Assembly: GCF_051235805.1 (NCBI RefSeq)
Contig: NZ_JBPNXV010000001.1
Coordinates: 1,054,001 to 1,118,000, forward strand
DNA from: Pseudothermotoga_B sp051235805
Lineage (GTDB): Bacteria; Thermotogota; Thermotogae; Thermotogales; DSM-5069
Reading direction: 5' to 3'
Length of the DNA: 64,000 bases
In this document: positions 16,264 to 25,236 of the stretch, piece by piece
How the letters are laid out: each line of letters begins with the position of its first letter
Position numbering within the stretch: the stretch's first letter is position 1
Program-made: the position numbers and the translations under genes
The notes under the pieces: model-generated
The model's input: the letters and a program-made list of their open reading frames with translations, nothing else
Database searches by the model: none
Told to the model about the DNA's origin: nothing

Positions 16264-17925
16264 ATGCTGAACGATTTGCAGATAGCACGGTCCGTTCAGT
16301 TGAAACCCATCACATGCATAGCAGACGATCTATCGATTCCGAAAGAGTATCTGAGAAATTACGGTAACTACATTGCAAAGGTCTCGCACAAGTTTCTGAA
16401 TGCTTTGAATACAAAGAAGGGTAAGTTGGTCATAGTAACTGCTATGACACCCACGCCCGCTGGTGAAGGGAAGACCACAACGAGTATTGGCTTATCGATG
16501 GCGTTGAACAAACTCGGGTACAGATCTTTTGTAACTTTGAGAGAACCCTCCTTGGGTCCTGTATTCGGTGTGAAGGGCGGTGCAGCTGGTGGAGGTTACT
16601 CTCAAGTGCTCCCTATGGAGGAGATAAACCTTCACTTCACTGGAGATATACACGCGGTCTCTGCTGCGCACAACTTAATCTCTGCTATGATCGATGCACA
16701 TATAAGATTTGGGAATGAACTGGATATCGATTTGACTCGCATAACCTGGCCAAGGACCATCGATATGAACGACAGAGCGCTGAGAGAGATCGTGGTTGGA
16801 CTTGGCGGTCATGCAAACGGCTATCCAAGGCAAGATCAATTCGTGATCACGGCTGCTTCAGAGATAATGGCTATTCTGTGTTTGTCCAAAGACCTATCAG
16901 ACCTTAAAAAACGCATTGGAGAAGTAGTCATAGGTTGGTCGAGAACAGGTAAACCAGTCAAGGTGAAAGAACTGAACGCCGAGGGTGCTGCGGCAGTAAT
17001 ACTCAAAGATGCCATTGATCCAAACCTTGTTCAGACTATCGAGAGCACACCTGCTCTCATACATGGGGGTCCATTTGCAAACATCGCACATGGTACTAAT
17101 TCAATAATCGCCACAAGAATGGCACTCGGTTTAGCAGATTATGTGGTAACGGAAACAGGGTTCGGATCAGACCTTGGTGCCGAAAAGTTCTTTGATTTTG
17201 TCGCACCACTTGCAGATTTGAAACCTGCCGCTGTGGTGATCGTCGCAACCATAAGGGCAATGAAATACCATGGTGGAATGTCACTGAAGGATCTGGGCAA
17301 TGAAGACATCGATGCTCTTGCAAAAGGAATCGAAAATCTGAGAGTTCACATAGAGAACGTCAAGAAATTTGGTCTGCCCGTAGTAGTAGCACTAAACAGA
17401 TTTGCTTCAGATACTCAGCAAGAGATTGCTTTCACAATGAACTGCATCGAAGAACTTGGAGCCAAGGTATCGCTCAATGAAGCCTTTGCAAAAGGGAGTG
17501 AAGGTGCAATTGATCTTGCAAAGGAAGTTGTCGAAATTGCAGACGAATCGAAATTCACACCACTGTACAATTGGGATTCACCTCTTGAGAAGAAGATTGA
17601 AGTGATCGCCAAAGAAATTTACCGTGCCAAAGAAGTCGTCTATTCTAAGGATGCAGTTGATTCATTGAAAAAGTTCACGAAGGATGGTTTTTCAAACCTA
17701 CCGATTGTCATCGCCAAGACACAGTATTCACTTTCCGATGATCCTTCGAAACTTGGCGCTCCAAGTGGTTATTCTTTCACAGTGAGAGATTTAAAATTGT
17801 CTGCCGGTGCCGGATTTGTCGTTGCGATATGCGGCGAGATTATGCTGATGCCTGGACTTGGCAAGAAACCAAACGCAGTGAATATAGACATCGATGAAGA
17901 CGGGAACATCACCGGCCTCTTTTAG
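16264..17925 (+). CDS. fhs: Formate-tetrahydrofolate ligase
   Basis: It makes 10-formyl-tetrahydrofolate from formate, ATP and THF. Length 553 is normal. The nucleotide-binding P-loop TPTPAGEGKTTTSIG is at residues 62-76, followed by LREPSLGPVFGVKGGAAGGG and FTGDIHAVSAAHNLISA. The C-terminus GEIMLMPGLGKKPNAVNID is diagnostic. The next gene, folD, lies 11 bp downstream and gives the following steps of one-carbon metabolism, so the pair forms a functional unit. Confidence 0.97.
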   Translation: MLNDLQIARSVQLKPITCIADDLSIPKEYLRNYGNYIAKVSHKFLNALNTKKGKLVIVTAMTPTPAGEGKTTTSIGLSMALNKLGYRSFVTLREPSLGPVFGVKGGAAGGGYSQVLPMEEINLHFTGDIHAVSAAHNLISAMIDAHIRFGNELDIDLTRITWPRTIDMNDRALREIVVGLGGHANGYPRQDQFVITAASEIMAILCLSKDLSDLKKRIGEVVIGWSRTGKPVKVKELNAEGAAAVILKDAIDPNLVQTIESTPALIHGGPFANIAHGTNSIIATRMALGLADYVVTETGFGSDLGAEKFFDFVAPLADLKPAAVVIVATIRAMKYHGGMSLKDLGNEDIDALAKGIENLRVHIENVKKFGLPVVVALNRFASDTQQEIAFTMNCIEELGAKVSLNEAFAKGSEGAIDLAKEVVEIADESKFTPLYNWDSPLEKKIEVIAKEIYRAKEVVYSKDAVDSLKKFTKDGFSNLPIVIAKTQYSLSDDPSKLGAPSGYSFTVRDLKLSAGAGFVVAICGEIMLMPGLGKKPNAVNIDIDEDGNITGLF

Positions 17926-17936
17926 GGGATGATCCT

Positions 17937-18758
17937 GTGTTGATTGACTGCAAATCCATCGCACAGTCGATAGATGGTGAAACTGTATCGTTGCTGAACA
18001 AGGTTTCTGTGAAGCCCAGATTACTGAGTCTCTCAGTTAGACCCGATGATGGTACTATATCTTATCTGAAGAGCCAAAAGAAAAAAGCTGATTCACTTGG
18101 GATCGAATACGAGACGATTTTTCTGCAGAATGCTGCTGAACTCAAGCACAAACTGGTAGAAGCTTCAGAGAATGGATCTATTCACGGCATATTTGTGTCA
18201 CATCCTCTACCACCGGAAATCGATGAAACCGAGATCGCTGCGCTCATAGATCCACGAAAAGATGTAGAGGGTAGAAACCCTTTGAACATGGGCTATCTCG
18301 TATACGGCTATGAAGAGTTTTCACCGTGCACCGCAGCCGCAGCAGTTAAGATATTGACTGCAACAACAGATTTGGTAGGCAAGAAGGTTGCAGTTGTTGG
18401 AAGGAGTATTACTGTTGGCTTGCCCGTTTCAATCATGCTTCTAAGGCGCGACAGAAGTGCAACAGTGACAGTCTGTCACAGTAAGACCAAGAATCTCGGT
18501 GAAATAACCAAAGATGCAGATGCCGTGGTTGTTGCAGTGGGTAAGGCGGGTTTTTTAACCCCAGAGATGGTGAAAGACGACTGCATTGTCATCGATGTAG
18601 GGATAAATGTGATCGATGGCAAGGTGGTCGGTGATGTTGATAGACGCCTTGAAGAAAAGGTACGTGTAACCCCTGTTCCCGGTGGAGTAGGTGTGGTAAC
18701 GACTTCGATCTTGATGAACCGAGTTGTGAAGAGTGCTCTGAGAGGTGAGAAAAGTTGA
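17937..18758 (+). CDS. folD: Methylenetetrahydrofolate dehydrogenase/cyclohydrolase
   Basis: This bifunctional 273-residue enzyme interconverts methylene-, methenyl- and 10-formyl-THF with NADP. The catalytic Tyr/Lys block is ISYLKSQKKKADSLGI. Other motifs are GIFVSHPLPP, DVEGRNPLNMGYL, CTAAAAVKIL, the Rossmann VVGRSITVGLPV and PVPGGVGVVTTSILM. The start is GTG at 17937 or TTG at 17940; both sit after a modest AGGGGAT. The stop overlaps trpS (TTGA). Confidence 0.95.
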   Translation: MLIDCKSIAQSIDGETVSLLNKVSVKPRLLSLSVRPDDGTISYLKSQKKKADSLGIEYETIFLQNAAELKHKLVEASENGSIHGIFVSHPLPPEIDETEIAALIDPRKDVEGRNPLNMGYLVYGYEEFSPCTAAAAVKILTATTDLVGKKVAVVGRSITVGLPVSIMLLRRDRSATVTVCHSKTKNLGEITKDADAVVVAVGKAGFLTPEMVKDDCIVIDVGINVIDGKVVGDVDRRLEEKVRVTPVPGGVGVVTTSILMNRVVKSALRGEKS

Positions 18759-19741
18759 GGATATTGAGTGGTGTAAGACCGACCGGAAAACCTCACATTG
18801 GAAACTACGTCGGTGCGTTGAAGAACTGGAAAAGACTTCAGGACGAAGGGCATAACTGTTTCTATTTTGTAGCAGATTGGCATGCCTTGACCACTGCCTA
18901 CGATGAAACAACACAACTCAGCTTCCACACGAGAGAAGTTATGAGATCTTTCTTGGCTTGCGGACTTGATCCAGAGAGATCTACTCTTTTTGTTCAGTCA
19001 GCCATAAAAGAACACTCGGAACTTGCCCTTCTTTTTTCGATGATAGTTCCTATTTCGTGGCTTGAAAGGGTTCCAACTTACAAGGAGATGAAGCAACAAC
19101 TTTCGGACAAAGATCTCTCGAATGCCGGATTTCTGTTGTACCCAGTGTTGCAGGCGGCCGACATACTCATCTATCTTGCAGAGGGAGTGCCCGTCGGTGA
19201 GGACCAAGTTTACCACGTTGAACTCACGAGAGAGATTGCAAGGAGATTCAACTTCTTGTACGGTGAAGTTTTTCCTGAGCCACAGTCTCTGCTTTCCATA
19301 GTACCAAAACTTCCAGGTACAGACGGTCGAAAGATGAGCAAGAGTTATGGCAACATAATTGTACTCGAAAACACACGCGCCGACCTTGAAAAAGCAATTC
19401 TTCCAATGATGACAGATCCTGCCAGAAAAAGAAGGACAGACCCAGGTGACCCCGAAAAGTGCCCGGTGTGGAGCTATCACAACGCCTTCGGGATAAATGA
19501 AGAAGAAAGTCAGTGGGTTATCGAAGGATGTACTAAGGCAAAGATAGGGTGTATTGATTGCAAGAGGCTTCTTCTGAAAAACATGTTGAACGAACTTGAG
19601 CCGATATGGGAGAGATATGCCAAAATAGATTCTGATCCACACTATGTGGATGACGTTATTGAAATGGGCAACATGAAGGCGAGAACCTTTGCCCAAGAGA
19701 CTATGCGCCGAGTTAGAGAAAAAATGCATTTGATGTTCTGA
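18755..19741 (+). CDS. trpS: Tryptophanyl-tRNA synthetase
   Basis: This class I synthetase of 328 residues charges tRNA-Trp. HIGN is at residues 14-17 and KMSKS at 193-197. The Trp-pocket block GFLLYPVLQAADILIY is present. The TTG start overlaps folD and has AGAGGTGAG upstream. Its activity sets the charged tRNA-Trp level that would be read by the trpB2 attenuator at 60.5 kb; no attenuator was seen before trpS itself. Confidence 0.96.
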   Translation: MRILSGVRPTGKPHIGNYVGALKNWKRLQDEGHNCFYFVADWHALTTAYDETTQLSFHTREVMRSFLACGLDPERSTLFVQSAIKEHSELALLFSMIVPISWLERVPTYKEMKQQLSDKDLSNAGFLLYPVLQAADILIYLAEGVPVGEDQVYHVELTREIARRFNFLYGEVFPEPQSLLSIVPKLPGTDGRKMSKSYGNIIVLENTRADLEKAILPMMTDPARKRRTDPGDPEKCPVWSYHNAFGINEEESQWVIEGCTKAKIGCIDCKRLLLKNMLNELEPIWERYAKIDSDPHYVDDVIEMGNMKARTFAQETMRRVREKMHLMF

Positions 19742-19750
19742 GGTGATCTT

Positions 19751-20437
19751 TTGGAGATTGTATTTCGCCTTGAGCAGTTCGAAGGTCCGCTGGACTTGTT
19801 GTTGTACCTGGTCAAAAGGCGTAAAATAAGTGTACGCTCTGTCTCGCTTTCACAACTCGCCGACGAATTCATTTCTTACATCGAGCAGATGAAGAAATTA
19901 GACCTGAACATCACCTCTGATTTCATTGCAATGGCAACCCAATTGATGGAAATCAAATCGAAGTACATGTTGCCCTCATTGACTGAAAAAGAAGCAAAAC
20001 AATTGACTCAGCAAGAAGAAGATCTTTATAGAAGAATCGAAATGTATGAAAAGATAAAACAACTGAGTTCTGAGATTTCACAAAGAGTTAAAGATCTTGG
20101 TTCAAGGCAGCTCATCAAATTGCCCTCGCTGCCACAGATCGAACAGGAGAAGATAAAAAAGATTTTGCAGGCAGCCCTTCAAGACCTCGATATTCGTAAG
20201 GCGGTCTACAGAATTCACAGACAGGCGATGACCGTTGAAGAGGCTATGAACAAAATTCTCGATCTATTGACAAGCAACGGCGAACTCACCCTATACAGTC
20301 TGCTCAGCACAGGCGAGAGCCGTTATCAGATTATAGTCTATCTTCTTGCGGTACTGGAGCTGATCTTTTTCAAGAAGATCCTCTTACTTGAAACGAAAGA
20401 CGATTTCGTATTGAGGAGGAATGACCTTGAACCTTAA
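19751..20437 (+). CDS. scpA: Segregation and condensation protein A (kleisin)
   Basis: This 228-residue kleisin bridges the Smc dimer in the bacterial condensin. The N-terminus VFRLEQFEGPLDLLLYLVKRRKI is diagnostic, as is DFIAMATQLMEIKSKYMLP, and the C-terminal winged-helix region follows a charged linker. TTG start with GAGGTGATC upstream. It overlaps scpB. Smc is not in the window. Confidence 0.94.
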   Translation: MEIVFRLEQFEGPLDLLLYLVKRRKISVRSVSLSQLADEFISYIEQMKKLDLNITSDFIAMATQLMEIKSKYMLPSLTEKEAKQLTQQEEDLYRRIEMYEKIKQLSSEISQRVKDLGSRQLIKLPSLPQIEQEKIKKILQAALQDLDIRKAVYRIHRQAMTVEEAMNKILDLLTSNGELTLYSLLSTGESRYQIIVYLLAVLELIFFKKILLLETKDDFVLRRNDLEP

Positions 20438-20945
20438 AGCTTCGGTAGAAGCTTTGATATTTGCTGCTCGCGGTATGACCTTAGAAAGACTCTCAAAGAT
20501 AACCGAGACTGATTTAGACACAGTTGCAAAAGTTGTTGAAGAACTCATCAAAGAGTACTCTGATGAGGATCATGGAGTGGAATTGAAAAAGGTCGGTGAT
20601 GTGTACCGTTTCTACACAAAGTCTGAATATGCACAGGTTGTTGGAAAAGTTGTGAAAACCTTCTACTCAAAACTCTCTCCAAGTCAAATGGAGATAGTGG
20701 CGGCAATATTGCTGAATGGTCCTTCTACCCTACAAGCGCTCAACTATCTGAGAGGAAAGGATTCTTCGGCGATAGTGAGGTCTTTACACAAATCAGGAGT
20801 GTTGACCAGAAAAAGGCAGTCTAATACCTACATCTATCAGTTGAGTGAAAATTTCAAGAATTTCTTGATGGTAGAAGGGGTGCTCGAACAGTTAGTCGAG
20901 CACCCAGAAGGTACTAAACCTTCATCTTCGGCTTCTGAGCCTTGA
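20427..20945 (+). CDS. scpB: Segregation and condensation protein B
   Basis: ScpB is the KITE subunit that binds ScpA in condensin. Two winged-helix domains are predicted in about 172 residues. The TTG at 20427 is preferred because GAGGAGG (20413-20419) is 7 bp upstream; an ATG at 20421 is almost on top of that site. Typical blocks are LKASVEALIFAARGMTLERL and LSPSQMEIVAAILLNGP. Its last 32 bp overlap the convergent NuoF-like gene, and a 10-bp hairpin lies inside its 3' end. Confidence 0.9.
   Translation: MNLKASVEALIFAARGMTLERLSKITETDLDTVAKVVEELIKEYSDEDHGVELKKVGDVYRFYTKSEYAQVVGKVVKTFYSKLSPSQMEIVAAILLNGPSTLQALNYLRGKDSSAIVRSLHKSGVLTRKRQSNTYIYQLSENFKNFLMVEGVLEQLVEHPEGTKPSSSASEP
20878..20905. 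other. Perfect 10-bp inverted repeat at the convergent scpB / NuoF-like 3' ends
   Basis: GGGTGCTCGA (20878-20887) and TCGAGCACCC (20896-20905) flank an 8-base loop inside scpB, 8 bases beyond the stop of the minus-strand operon. Neither strand has a T-run after it, so it may act as an mRNA 3'-end hairpin rather than a classical terminator. Confidence 0.5.
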
Positions 20946-22542
20946 CAAACTTGCAAACACCATGTGGGCAAGAAATTGAACCAATGTGTTTTATGAAGTC
21001 CTCCTTGAAGTTTTCGAGGATTGAAAGCAGTGGAACATTGATGCTCTGTCCCAGACCACAGAGAGATGCTTCTTGTGTGACGTAGGCAATCTGTTTCAGC
21101 GTTTCGAGGTCTTCAAATTTTCCTTGACCTTTAGAGATTTTCTCGAGTATCTGAACCGCAAGCCTTGTGCCCTCTCTGCAAGGTGTACACTTACCACAAG
21201 ATTCATGCTCAAAGAACTGCATTGTGTTGAGCGCAACATCGACTGGACAGGTACCTTCTGACATTGCCAAGATAACTCCAGAGCCTATCGAGACACCGTG
21301 ATTCTTGAAAGAATCATAGTCTAATGGAACATCGAGTTTATCTACACCGATGAAAGAGCCTGCCGTTCCACCGGTTTGAACCATGTACAGTTCTTTGCCT
21401 CCAACAAGGCCTCCACCGAATCTGTATATCAAGTCACGAACCGTTGTACCCATTGGAACCTCGACTATGCCACGTCTGACGACATTACCGACCAACGAGA
21501 AGACCTTTGTTCCAGGTGATCCAGCAGTGCCAAAGGATTTGAACCACTCTGGACCATTTAGAATTATCGGCGGAACGTTTACAAAGGTTTCCACGTTGTT
21601 GATAACGGTTGGTTTGTTGAAAAGACCGTTTGTCGGTGGATACGGTGGTTTCAGCCTGGGCCTGCCGGCTTTCCCTTCTATCGACTCGAGCAAAGCTGTT
21701 TCCTCACCGCATATGTAAGCTCCTGCACCAAGTCTGACTGTGAGATCAAAGCTAAAGCCACTACCCATTATGTTCTTTCCAAGTAAGCCGTATTCATAAG
21801 CATCCTTTATAGCCTTCTGTATGTTCTCCACCGAACCGTAATACTCACCGCGTATGTATATATAACCTTTCGTAGCACCAACTGCATAACCGCAGATGAT
21901 CATAGATTCAACTACAGAGTGTGGGTCACCCTCCATGATGAGCCTATCTTTGAAGGTGCCCGGTTCCCCTTCGTCGGCGTTGCAGATAACGTACTTCTGG
22001 TCAGCTTGAACTTTGGCTGTGAACTCCCACTTCAAACCAGTTGGGAAACCTGCTCCACCTCTTCCTCTCAGACCAGATGCCTTTACACAGTTGAGTACCT
22101 CTTGTGGTTTCATCTCGAAAAGCACCTTGTGTAGTGCGAAGTATCCATTGCGCGCTATATATTCGTCTATGTTCTTAGGATCAATGCTTCCAACGTTTCG
22201 TAGAACAATTCTCGTTTCTGCCGTTACCTTTTCTCTTTCAACGGTCAATTTCAGCTTATCTTTTGGGATCTCCAGTGATAGTACCGGTCTACCTTTCAAC
22301 AGATGCTCGGTTACAATCTTTTCAACGTCATCGACTGAGCGAACAGAGTAATAAACATCGTCTGGAAAGACTGCCATCATAATGCCTTGCGTGTAGACAC
22401 CCATTGTACCTGTCTCAAGGATATCAACTGTGTCTTGAAGACTGAATCTTTCGATTAACTCTTTCAAGTAGTTCACGAAATGTCTTGCACCCAAAAGTAC
22501 GCTATTCGAATCCACTGAAACGAGTACCACCATCGGTTTCAT
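20914..22542 (-). CDS. NuoF/HndC-like NADH-binding flavoprotein, lacking end-domain clusters
   Basis: This 542-residue protein has the NADH/FMN domain (GRGGAGFPTGLKWE, CNADEGEPGTFKDR) and the [4Fe-4S] site SCGKCTPCREGT with SLCGLG. Compared with its neighbour at 23044 it differs at both ends. The N-terminal thioredoxin-like domain is kept, but the [2Fe-2S] cysteines are replaced (Thr46 and Tyr50 match Cys48 and Cys52; no Cys at the first pair). The C-terminal two-cluster ferredoxin domain is absent after CPHGVCKFVKAQ. It probably pairs with the NuoE-like protein just upstream, with which it overlaps (ATGA). Confidence 0.9.
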   Translation of the reverse strand: MKPMVVLVSVDSNSVLLGARHFVNYLKELIERFSLQDTVDILETGTMGVYTQGIMMAVFPDDVYYSVRSVDDVEKIVTEHLLKGRPVLSLEIPKDKLKLTVEREKVTAETRIVLRNVGSIDPKNIDEYIARNGYFALHKVLFEMKPQEVLNCVKASGLRGRGGAGFPTGLKWEFTAKVQADQKYVICNADEGEPGTFKDRLIMEGDPHSVVESMIICGYAVGATKGYIYIRGEYYGSVENIQKAIKDAYEYGLLGKNIMGSGFSFDLTVRLGAGAYICGEETALLESIEGKAGRPRLKPPYPPTNGLFNKPTVINNVETFVNVPPIILNGPEWFKSFGTAGSPGTKVFSLVGNVVRRGIVEVPMGTTVRDLIYRFGGGLVGGKELYMVQTGGTAGSFIGVDKLDVPLDYDSFKNHGVSIGSGVILAMSEGTCPVDVALNTMQFFEHESCGKCTPCREGTRLAVQILEKISKGQGKFEDLETLKQIAYVTQEASLCGLGQSINVPLLSILENFKEDFIKHIGSISCPHGVCKFVKAQKPKMKV

Positions 22543-23027
22543 TTTGTATCACCTCCATTTCGGAGGCTATCGATCAATTCTATGATTTTTTTTGGTGTCA
22601 GATCACCATAATATTGATCGTTGACCATTATCACTGGAGCAACCCCACACAAACCAAGGCAACTTGTCGTTTCTAAAGTGAAGAGACCATCCTTGGTGGT
22701 TTGTCCAAATTTCACACCAAGTGTTTCTTGCAGCGTCTGAACGATTTCTCTTCCACCGGTTACATGACAGGGCAGATTAACACAAACACGTATTACGTAC
22801 TTACCCCTTGGTTCTGTCGAGAACATCGTGTAGAAAGTGAGAACCTCATAGACCTTTGATTCTGGTACTCCAAGCTCTTCGGCAACCACTTCGGCTGCCT
22901 CGATTGGTATGTAATTACCAAAATAGTCCTGAACCTTATGCAGTGCGTTAATCAATACGTCTCTTTCTTCCAAGCGTTCTCTTTTTGCTTCTTCAACAAG
23001 AGCACTAACCTTCTCGCGGTCGACCAC
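22539..23027 (-). CDS. NuoE-like [2Fe-2S] subunit (second copy)
   Basis: This 162-residue thioredoxin-fold protein has four cluster cysteines: CVNLPC and CLGLC. The N-terminal helical domain includes ALHKVQDYFGNYIP and the conserved VYEVLTFYTMFSTEPRGKY. GTG start with AGGGGGAAT upstream. It is coupled to the NuoF-like gene downstream, so the two should form a NADH-oxidising heterodimer. Confidence 0.9.
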   Translation of the reverse strand: MVDREKVSALVEEAKRERLEERDVLINALHKVQDYFGNYIPIEAAEVVAEELGVPESKVYEVLTFYTMFSTEPRGKYVIRVCVNLPCHVTGGREIVQTLQETLGVKFGQTTKDGLFTLETTSCLGLCGVAPVIMVNDQYYGDLTPKKIIELIDSLRNGGDTK

Positions 23028-23043
23028 GACTGATTCCCCCTTC

Positions 23044-24843
23044 TCACGGTGAAACTTTGCTTATTGCACCAAATCTGCAGACTTCAATACAACTTCCGCA
23101 CCTAATGCAGATCTCGTTGTCAATATTGTGGGTTTTTCTGACCTCGCCAGAGATCGCTTTTACTGGACAGACCCTTGCACATGCGGTACAACCAACACAC
23201 TTTGTCGGATCTATCACATATCTGATGAGTGATTTGCATTTCAAGGAAGGACAGCGCTTCTCTTTCACATGTGCTTCGTACTCATGGCGATAGTACTTCA
23301 ATGTACTGAGAACGGGATTTGGTGCGGTCTGTCCCAGTCCGCAGAGCGATGTGTCCTTTATGACATTCGCCAAAGTCTCAAGTTGTTGCAGATCTTCTTC
23401 TGTCCCTTCTCCTGCGGTTATCTTGTTGAGGATTTGAAGCATCTGTCTTGTACCTTCTCTACAGGGAGTACACTTACCACAAGATTCATCGACGGTGAAC
23501 TCGAGGAAAAATCTTGCGACATCGACCATACAATCGTCTTCATCCATGACTATCATGCCACCCGATCCCATGATGGCACCTAATTTCTGCAGAGATTCAT
23601 AGTCAACTGGTGTGTCGAAGTACTCCGAAGGTATGCAACCACCACTTGGTCCTCCTGTTTGCACCGCTTTGATCTTTTTACCCGTTGAAGAACCTCCACC
23701 TATTTCATAGAGAAGTTCTCTCAAGGTTATACCCATCGGCACTTCAACAAGACCCGTGTTGGTGATCTTTCCAGCCAGTGCAAAGACCTTCGTACCAGGG
23801 GATTTTTCTGTGCCTATGCTCTTGAACCATTGGGCACCCTTGATTATTATCGGCGGAATGCAAGCAAAGGTCTCAACGTTGTTGATCACCGTGGGAAGCC
23901 CCCACACACCACTCTGTGCAGGATATGGAGGTTTCACACGCGGTTGTCCTCTTCTTCCCTCTATGGAGGCAATCAACGCGGTCTCTTCACCACAAACGAA
24001 GGCACCGGCGCCTATCCTTATTTCAACATCGAAATCAAAACCGCTGTTGAGAATGTTCTTGCCGAGAAAACCATATTCTTTTGCTTGTGCAATTGCGATG
24101 TTCAATCTTTCAATTGCAAGTGGGTACTCTGCCCTTACGTATATATAACCCTGATTTGCACCTATGGCGTATCCACCGATTGTCATAGCCTCAAGAATTG
24201 TGTGAGGATCGCCTTCGAGAACCGAACGATCCATGAAGGCTCCTGGATCACCTTCGTCAGCGTTGCAGACGATGTACTTTTTCTCGCCTTTCGATTTTCT
24301 CGTGAGTTCCCATTTTAGACCTGTTGGAAAGCCTGCCCCGCCTCTGCCGCGAAGACCACTCTTCTTGATCTCATCGATCACTTCTTCGGGTGTCATCTCT
24401 TTCAAAACCTTCGCCAAGGCAAAATAGCCATCTCGGGCGATGTATTCTTCTATATTTGATGGATCTATATAACCAACATTTCTGGTCGCAATCTTGACCT
24501 GTCTTGAGAAGAATGGCAGTTTCTCAACGGCCTCTGGCACGGCTTCACCAGTGGGCATTTTGTACAGGTACTCAGTCACGATCCTGCCTTTTAGAACGTG
24601 TTCCTCAACGATCTTTCTGGCAGCCTGTGGCGTGAGTTTTTGGTAAAAGACACCTTCTGGATAAACCACCATCAGAGGTCCCAGACTGCAGGCACCCATA
24701 CAACCAGTTTCAACTACTCTCACAACATCTTTCAATGCATACTTTTCTATCTCTGCCTCAAGTGCTTGTTTTACAGTCTCTTCACCAGCCGAGATACAAG
24801 CACCTCCAGCACACACCAAGATTGTAGTAGCTGTCAATGGCAC
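23044..24843 (-). CDS. NuoF/HydB-like flavoprotein with full cluster set
   Basis: This 599-residue HydB/HndC-type subunit has an N-terminal [2Fe-2S] thioredoxin-like domain (Cys11, Cys16, Cys48, Cys52), the NADH/FMN core (GRGGAGFPTGLKWE), the [4Fe-4S] site SCGKCTPCREGT/SLCGLG, and a C-terminal 2x[4Fe-4S] ferredoxin domain (CVGCTACARVCP, CIRCGSCIEVCR). In bifurcating hydrogenases and related complexes this subunit handles NAD(H) and ferredoxin. GTG start with AGAGGTGATC upstream. No HydA or NuoG homologue accompanies it. Confidence 0.92.
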   Translation of the reverse strand: MPLTATTILVCAGGACISAGEETVKQALEAEIEKYALKDVVRVVETGCMGACSLGPLMVVYPEGVFYQKLTPQAARKIVEEHVLKGRIVTEYLYKMPTGEAVPEAVEKLPFFSRQVKIATRNVGYIDPSNIEEYIARDGYFALAKVLKEMTPEEVIDEIKKSGLRGRGGAGFPTGLKWELTRKSKGEKKYIVCNADEGDPGAFMDRSVLEGDPHTILEAMTIGGYAIGANQGYIYVRAEYPLAIERLNIAIAQAKEYGFLGKNILNSGFDFDVEIRIGAGAFVCGEETALIASIEGRRGQPRVKPPYPAQSGVWGLPTVINNVETFACIPPIIIKGAQWFKSIGTEKSPGTKVFALAGKITNTGLVEVPMGITLRELLYEIGGGSSTGKKIKAVQTGGPSGGCIPSEYFDTPVDYESLQKLGAIMGSGGMIVMDEDDCMVDVARFFLEFTVDESCGKCTPCREGTRQMLQILNKITAGEGTEEDLQQLETLANVIKDTSLCGLGQTAPNPVLSTLKYYRHEYEAHVKEKRCPSLKCKSLIRYVIDPTKCVGCTACARVCPVKAISGEVRKTHNIDNEICIRCGSCIEVCRFGAISKVSP

Positions 24844-24858
24844 TCAGATCACCTCTTC

Positions 24859-25236
24859 TTAGATTTCCCCTTTGCGAACCAATAAATCTGTCACAACTTG
24901 GTTGGAAAGTATATGTAACTTCACTATTCTCCTTGCATTCTCGGGAGTCACATGACCATAAACAACAGGTTCTTGGTTTTCCAGCCTAACTTCAACGGTT
25001 GGCTCCACTTCGCACAAGCCCATGCACCCAGATTGTACAACCGAGATATCGTTGATGTTGTTCTCATTCAAGGCTTCTACTATGGCTTTCAGTGTGTCCT
25101 TCGCACCTGCCGCAATTCCACAAGTACCCATCGCTACCGTAATCTTTCCCCTTTTGCCTGTGTCTCTGAGTTGAAGGTCTTTGACTGCCTTTTCTTTGAT
25201 TTTCATCAGATCCTCAAGAGACTTTATCTTACTCAC
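24859..25236 (-). CDS. HndB-like thioredoxin-fold [2Fe-2S] protein
   Basis: This 125-residue protein resembles subunit B of NADP-reducing hydrogenase. The GTCGIAAGA block and the SGCMGLCEVEP block supply three visible cysteines; the fourth ligand of a standard cluster is not obvious, as I recall for other HndB proteins. It starts with GTG overlapping the NuoE-like stop. It is probably an electron-transfer subunit of the same complex as its neighbours. Confidence 0.82.
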   Translation of the reverse strand: MSKIKSLEDLMKIKEKAVKDLQLRDTGKRGKITVAMGTCGIAAGAKDTLKAIVEALNENNINDISVVQSGCMGLCEVEPTVEVRLENQEPVVYGHVTPENARRIVKLHILSNQVVTDLLVRKGEI

